From positions 1 to 7,667 of the forward strand of contig JAGAMQ010000043.1 of NCBI GenBank assembly GCA_017624645.1: DNA of 7,667 bases. The letters are read 5' to 3'. Made by a program: the position numbers and the translations under genes. Shown here one piece after another: positions 5,215-7,667 of this stretch (positions within the stretch are counted from its first letter, which is position 1; every line of letters begins with the position of its first letter). Under the pieces are notes generated by a model. That model was not told the origin of the DNA and did not search any database. It saw nothing but the letters and a program-made list of their open reading frames with translations. The DNA is from Oscillospiraceae bacterium (GTDB taxonomy: Bacteria; Bacillota; Clostridia; Oscillospirales; Oscillospiraceae).

Positions 5215-6465
5215 ATGGAACTACACTTTGGATACGGAAACAGTGAGCAGGTGGTTTCCCTGCCGGAAAAGAATCTTGTGGGAGTGCTCACCGCCAATGA
5301 AATGGAGCATGAGCGTACCGGGGAGGATGCGGTAAAGTATGCCCTGGAAAATCCCATTGGCGCACCGCTCCTGCGGCAGGTGGCAAAGCCGGGACAGAAG
5401 GTGGCGATCATTGCCAGCGATATCTCCCGTCCGGTGCCCAGCCATCAGATCCTGCCGGCGGTGATCCGGGAGCTGACCGCTGCCGGCTGCCGGGAAGAGG
5501 ATATTACAGTGGTCTTTGCCCTTGGCTCTCATCGGTGCCATACAGAGGAAGAAAAGCGCCGGTTGGCTGGGGACTGGGTTTATGAACGGGTAGCCTGCGT
5601 GGATTCTGACCCCGGGGACTGTATCCACATGGGTGTGACCTCTGCCGGGACACCGGTGGATATTACCCGATCCGTGGCGGAGGCAGACCTGCGCATCTGC
5701 ACCGGAAACATTGAATTTCACTATTTTGCTGGCTATTCCGGCGGTGCCAAGGCAATTATGCCCGGCGTTTCTACACCGGATGCCATTCAGGCAAACCACA
5801 AGATGATGGTGCGCCCCGAAGCCTGTGCCGGCAAGCTGGAGGGGAACCCCATCCGGCAGGATATCGAAGAAGCCGGTAACCTTTGCGGCATCGATTACAT
5901 TGTCAATGTGGTGCTGGACGAGCACAAACATATCGTGTACGCCGTGGCGGGGGATGTTACCGCCGCCCACCGGGACGGATGCCGGTATCTGGATAAGATG
6001 TACCGCAAGACCATTCCGGAGCGCGCCGATATTGTACTGGTATCCCAAGGGGGTGCGCCCAAGGATGCCAATTTGTATCAGGTGCAGAAAGCATTGGACA
6101 ATGCTAAGCATGCGGTGAAAAAGGGCGGTACGATCATTCTCATGGGACAATGCCCGGAGGGGTTGGGAAGTAAGACCTTTGCCCAGTGGCTGCAGGAAGC
6201 GCCCACGGCGGAATCTATGATCCAGAGGGTTCATGAGAAATTTCAGCTGGGTGGACATAAGGCGGCGGCCATTGCCATGGTGCTGCAGGATGCGGATATC
6301 ATGCTGGTCAGCGATATGGAGCCGGAATTTGTCCGGAGTATTTTCCTGGATCCCCAAAAGGATGCACAAAGCGCCTTGGATACGGCTTTCGCCAAATACG
6401 GTGAGGATGCCACGGTCCTTGCTATGCCCTTCGGCGGCGCGACCCTACCCATGGCACAGAAGTAA
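5215..6465 (+). CDS. LarA-family nickel-pincer 2-hydroxyacid racemase/epimerase
   Basis: 416-residue member of the lactate racemase LarA family (N-terminal DUF2088 domain), usual length. LarA enzymes use a covalently attached nickel-pincer nucleotide to move hydride and invert the alpha-carbon of 2-hydroxyacids. Key positions fit: ASDISRP (67-73, Asp69/Arg72), GSHR with His106 (equivalent to His108 of the Lactobacillus plantarum enzyme), His169 in EFHYFAGYSGGAK, pincer-anchoring Lys179, and nickel-ligand His195 in ANHKMM. The spacings His-10-Lys-16-His equal those of His174, Lys184 and His200 in LarA. Substrate is unknown, since homologues act on several hydroxyacids besides lactate. No larB, larC or larE cofactor-making genes are present here. 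The start ATG has AAGGAGG (5202-5208) at 6-base spacing. It is the last gene before the terminator at 6472 and is probably cotranscribed with the phosphatase. Confidence 0.92.
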   Translation: MELHFGYGNSEQVVSLPEKNLVGVLTANEMEHERTGEDAVKYALENPIGAPLLRQVAKPGQKVAIIASDISRPVPSHQILPAVIRELTAAGCREEDITVVFALGSHRCHTEEEKRRLAGDWVYERVACVDSDPGDCIHMGVTSAGTPVDITRSVAEADLRICTGNIEFHYFAGYSGGAKAIMPGVSTPDAIQANHKMMVRPEACAGKLEGNPIRQDIEEAGNLCGIDYIVNVVLDEHKHIVYAVAGDVTAAHRDGCRYLDKMYRKTIPERADIVLVSQGGAPKDANLYQVQKALDNAKHAVKKGGTIILMGQCPEGLGSKTFAQWLQEAPTAESMIQRVHEKFQLGGHKAAAIAMVLQDADIMLVSDMEPEFVRSIFLDPQKDAQSALDTAFAKYGEDATVLAMPFGGATLPMAQK

Positions 6466-6471
6466 CAACAC

Positions 6472-6517
6472 AAAAAAGGAACGGCGTGGAGCGTTGCCCA
6501 ACCGTTCCTTTTTTTTT
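6472..6517. terminator. Bidirectional intrinsic terminator between convergent genes
   Basis: GGAACGG (6478-6484) pairs with CCGTTCC (6502-6508), extended by six A-T pairs (6472-6477 with 6509-6514), around a 17-nt loop. A run of nine T follows on the plus strand, and six T follow on the minus strand, so it should stop transcripts from both sides. It begins 6 bases after the LarA stop codon, and its T tract touches the stop codon of the acyl-CoA synthetase gene. Confidence 0.9.
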
Positions 6518-7667
6518 ATTTTTTGCCCGGGCCGGCGGTGTCTGCACCGTCACCGGTGAGACCCAGCTCCTGGGCGGCCTCCTGCCGCATCTTGTACTTG
6601 AGGATCTTGCCGGCAGCGTTCATGGGGAAGCTGTCCACAAACTTGATGTATTTGGGGACTTTGTGCCGTGCCATGCTTGCCTGAATATAGGCGGTCATCT
6701 CTGCCTCTGTGACAGAGCCGGCTTCCTTGAGGATGATGCATGCCATGATCTCTTCGCCGTACTTTTTGTCCGGTACGCCGATGACCTGCACATCCTTAAC
6801 TTCCGGGTGGGTATAGATGAACTCCTCGATCTCTTTGGGGTAGATGTTTTCGCCGCCCCGGATGATCATATCCTTCAGCCGGCCTGTGATCCGGTAGTTG
6901 CCCTTTTCGTCCCGGCAGGCAAGGTCACCGGAGTGGAGCCAGCCTTCCTCGTCCACCGTGTCCTTGGTGGCATTGGGCATTTTGTAGTAGCCTTTCATGG
7001 TGTTGTAGCCCTTGGAGCAGAACTCACCGTTGACACCGGCAGGGACCTCCTCGCCGGTTTCCGGATCCACGATCTTGCACCGGACGTGGGGGAAGGCGTA
7101 GCCTACGGTGTCGGTGCGCACATCCAGAGGGTCCGTCCATGCGGACATGGTGGAGCCGGGGGCGGATTCCGTCTGTCCGTAGACACTGACGATTCCTGTC
7201 ATATTCATTTCATCCGGACGGGCGGCCCGGCGCATCAGCTCCGGGGGACAGCCGGCACCTGCCATGATGCCGGTACGCATATGGGAGAAGTCGGTCTTAC
7301 GGTAGTCCGGGTGGTTAAACATGGCGATGAACATGGTGGGGACACCGTTGAAGCAGGTGATCTTTTCCTGATTGATGCAGCTCAGGGATGCCTTGGCGGA
7401 GAAGTAGGGCAGGGGGCACAGGGTAGCACCGTGGGTCATGGAGGAGGTCATGGACAGCACCATGCCGAAGCAGTGGAACATAGGCACCTGGATCATCATT
7501 CGGTCTGCCGTGGAAAGTCCCATCCGGTCGCCAATGCACTTACCGTTGTTCACCACATTGTAGTGAGTTAACATAACACCTTTTGGGAATCCGGTGGTAC
7601 CGGAGGTGTACTGCATATTGCACACATCGTTGGGCTTCACTGCCGCTGCCATCCGTGCCACCTGCTC
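6516..7667 (-). CDS. AMP-forming acyl-CoA synthetase, C-terminal part (N-terminus outside window)
   Basis: About 383 residues of an ANL-superfamily adenylating enzyme that would activate a carboxylic acid, probably a fatty acid, to acyl-AMP and then acyl-CoA. The frame is open to the right edge (7667), so the first 150 or so residues of a typical 530-560 residue protein are missing. In order: phosphate loop YTSGTTGFPKG, VPMFHCFG, GVPTMF, VYGQTES (adenine site), GWLHSGD with the ribose-binding Asp, hinge motif GRLKDMIIRGGENIYPKEIE, and FPMNAAGKILK with the catalytic Lys encoded at 6606-6608. All core motifs are intact. A GTG at 7659-7661 is in frame, but the phosphate loop follows only about 17 codons later, so it is not the real start. 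The last dozen residues form a low-complexity Gly/Lys tail. Its terminator is the shared hairpin at 6472-6517. Chain-length preference cannot be read from this part. Confidence 0.95.
   Translation of the reverse strand, partial: EQVARMAAAVKPNDVCNMQYTSGTTGFPKGVMLTHYNVVNNGKCIGDRMGLSTADRMMIQVPMFHCFGMVLSMTSSMTHGATLCPLPYFSAKASLSCINQEKITCFNGVPTMFIAMFNHPDYRKTDFSHMRTGIMAGAGCPPELMRRAARPDEMNMTGIVSVYGQTESAPGSTMSAWTDPLDVRTDTVGYAFPHVRCKIVDPETGEEVPAGVNGEFCSKGYNTMKGYYKMPNATKDTVDEEGWLHSGDLACRDEKGNYRITGRLKDMIIRGGENIYPKEIEEFIYTHPEVKDVQVIGVPDKKYGEEIMACIILKEAGSVTEAEMTAYIQASMARHKVPKYIKFVDSFPMNAAGKILKYKMRQEAAQELGLTGDGADTAGPGKK

Noticed and set aside
5221..6369. Long minus-strand reading frame of 382 codons
   Set aside because: Antisense to the LarA gene, which has clear active-site motifs; the antisense product is low in known motifs and has no ribosome site I could see.
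6486..7571. Long plus-strand reading frame of 361 codons
   Set aside because: It lies wholly antisense to the acyl-CoA synthetase, whose motifs are all intact; the plus-strand product shows no recognisable domain and starts inside the terminator. It is a GC-rich shadow frame.
1..7667. CRISPR array, insertion sequence or prophage segment
   Set aside because: No regularly spaced repeats, terminal inverted repeats, transposase or phage gene were seen; the tRNA genes show no visible attachment-site duplication in the window.

Overview
The window looks like chromosomal DNA of a GC-rich Clostridia member, probably a gut-type Oscillospiraceae/Ruminococcaceae relative. This is inferred from GC-rich codon use, strong AAGGAGG-type ribosome sites, tRNAs with encoded CCA, perfect housekeeping promoters, and a CmpB-like membrane protein (PF06541) typical of that group. 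I see no insertion sequence, phage gene, CRISPR array or rRNA.

Layout. (1) 22-172, minus: abutting tRNA-Glu(TTC) and tRNA-Met(CAT) genes read from one perfect-consensus promoter at 217-245. (2) 305-739, plus: small PF06541 membrane protein with a TTG start, whose 3' end overlaps the next gene tail to tail. (3) 651-3138, minus: two-component operon, OmpR/PhoB-type regulator followed by a 605-residue membrane histidine kinase with a large extracytoplasmic sensor; the two genes overlap by 17 nt. (4) 3139-3303: compact divergent control region with one predicted promoter each way and two small palindromes. (5) 3304-6465, plus: probable three-gene operon of a DUF4062 protein with a beta-rich C-terminal domain, an inositol-monophosphatase-family phosphatase, and a LarA-family (nickel-pincer) 2-hydroxyacid racemase/epimerase. 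(6) 6472-6517: symmetrical terminator shared by convergent genes. (7) 6516-7667, minus: C-terminal part of an AMP-forming acyl-CoA synthetase that runs off the window.

How they may work together. The regulator and kinase form a standard phosphorelay; their promoter is back to back with that of the DUF4062 operon, so cross-regulation is possible but unproven. The phosphatase starts 2 nt after the DUF4062 gene and is probably translationally coupled to it. The least ordinary item is the DUF4062 protein: a Rossmann-like domain of a family seen in NLR/STAND-type proteins, joined to an unrecognised C-terminal half that starts with a lipocalin-like GxW motif. This two-part layout would suit a sensor-effector protein, but nothing around it is a recognised defence gene. 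The rest is ordinary core or metabolic content.
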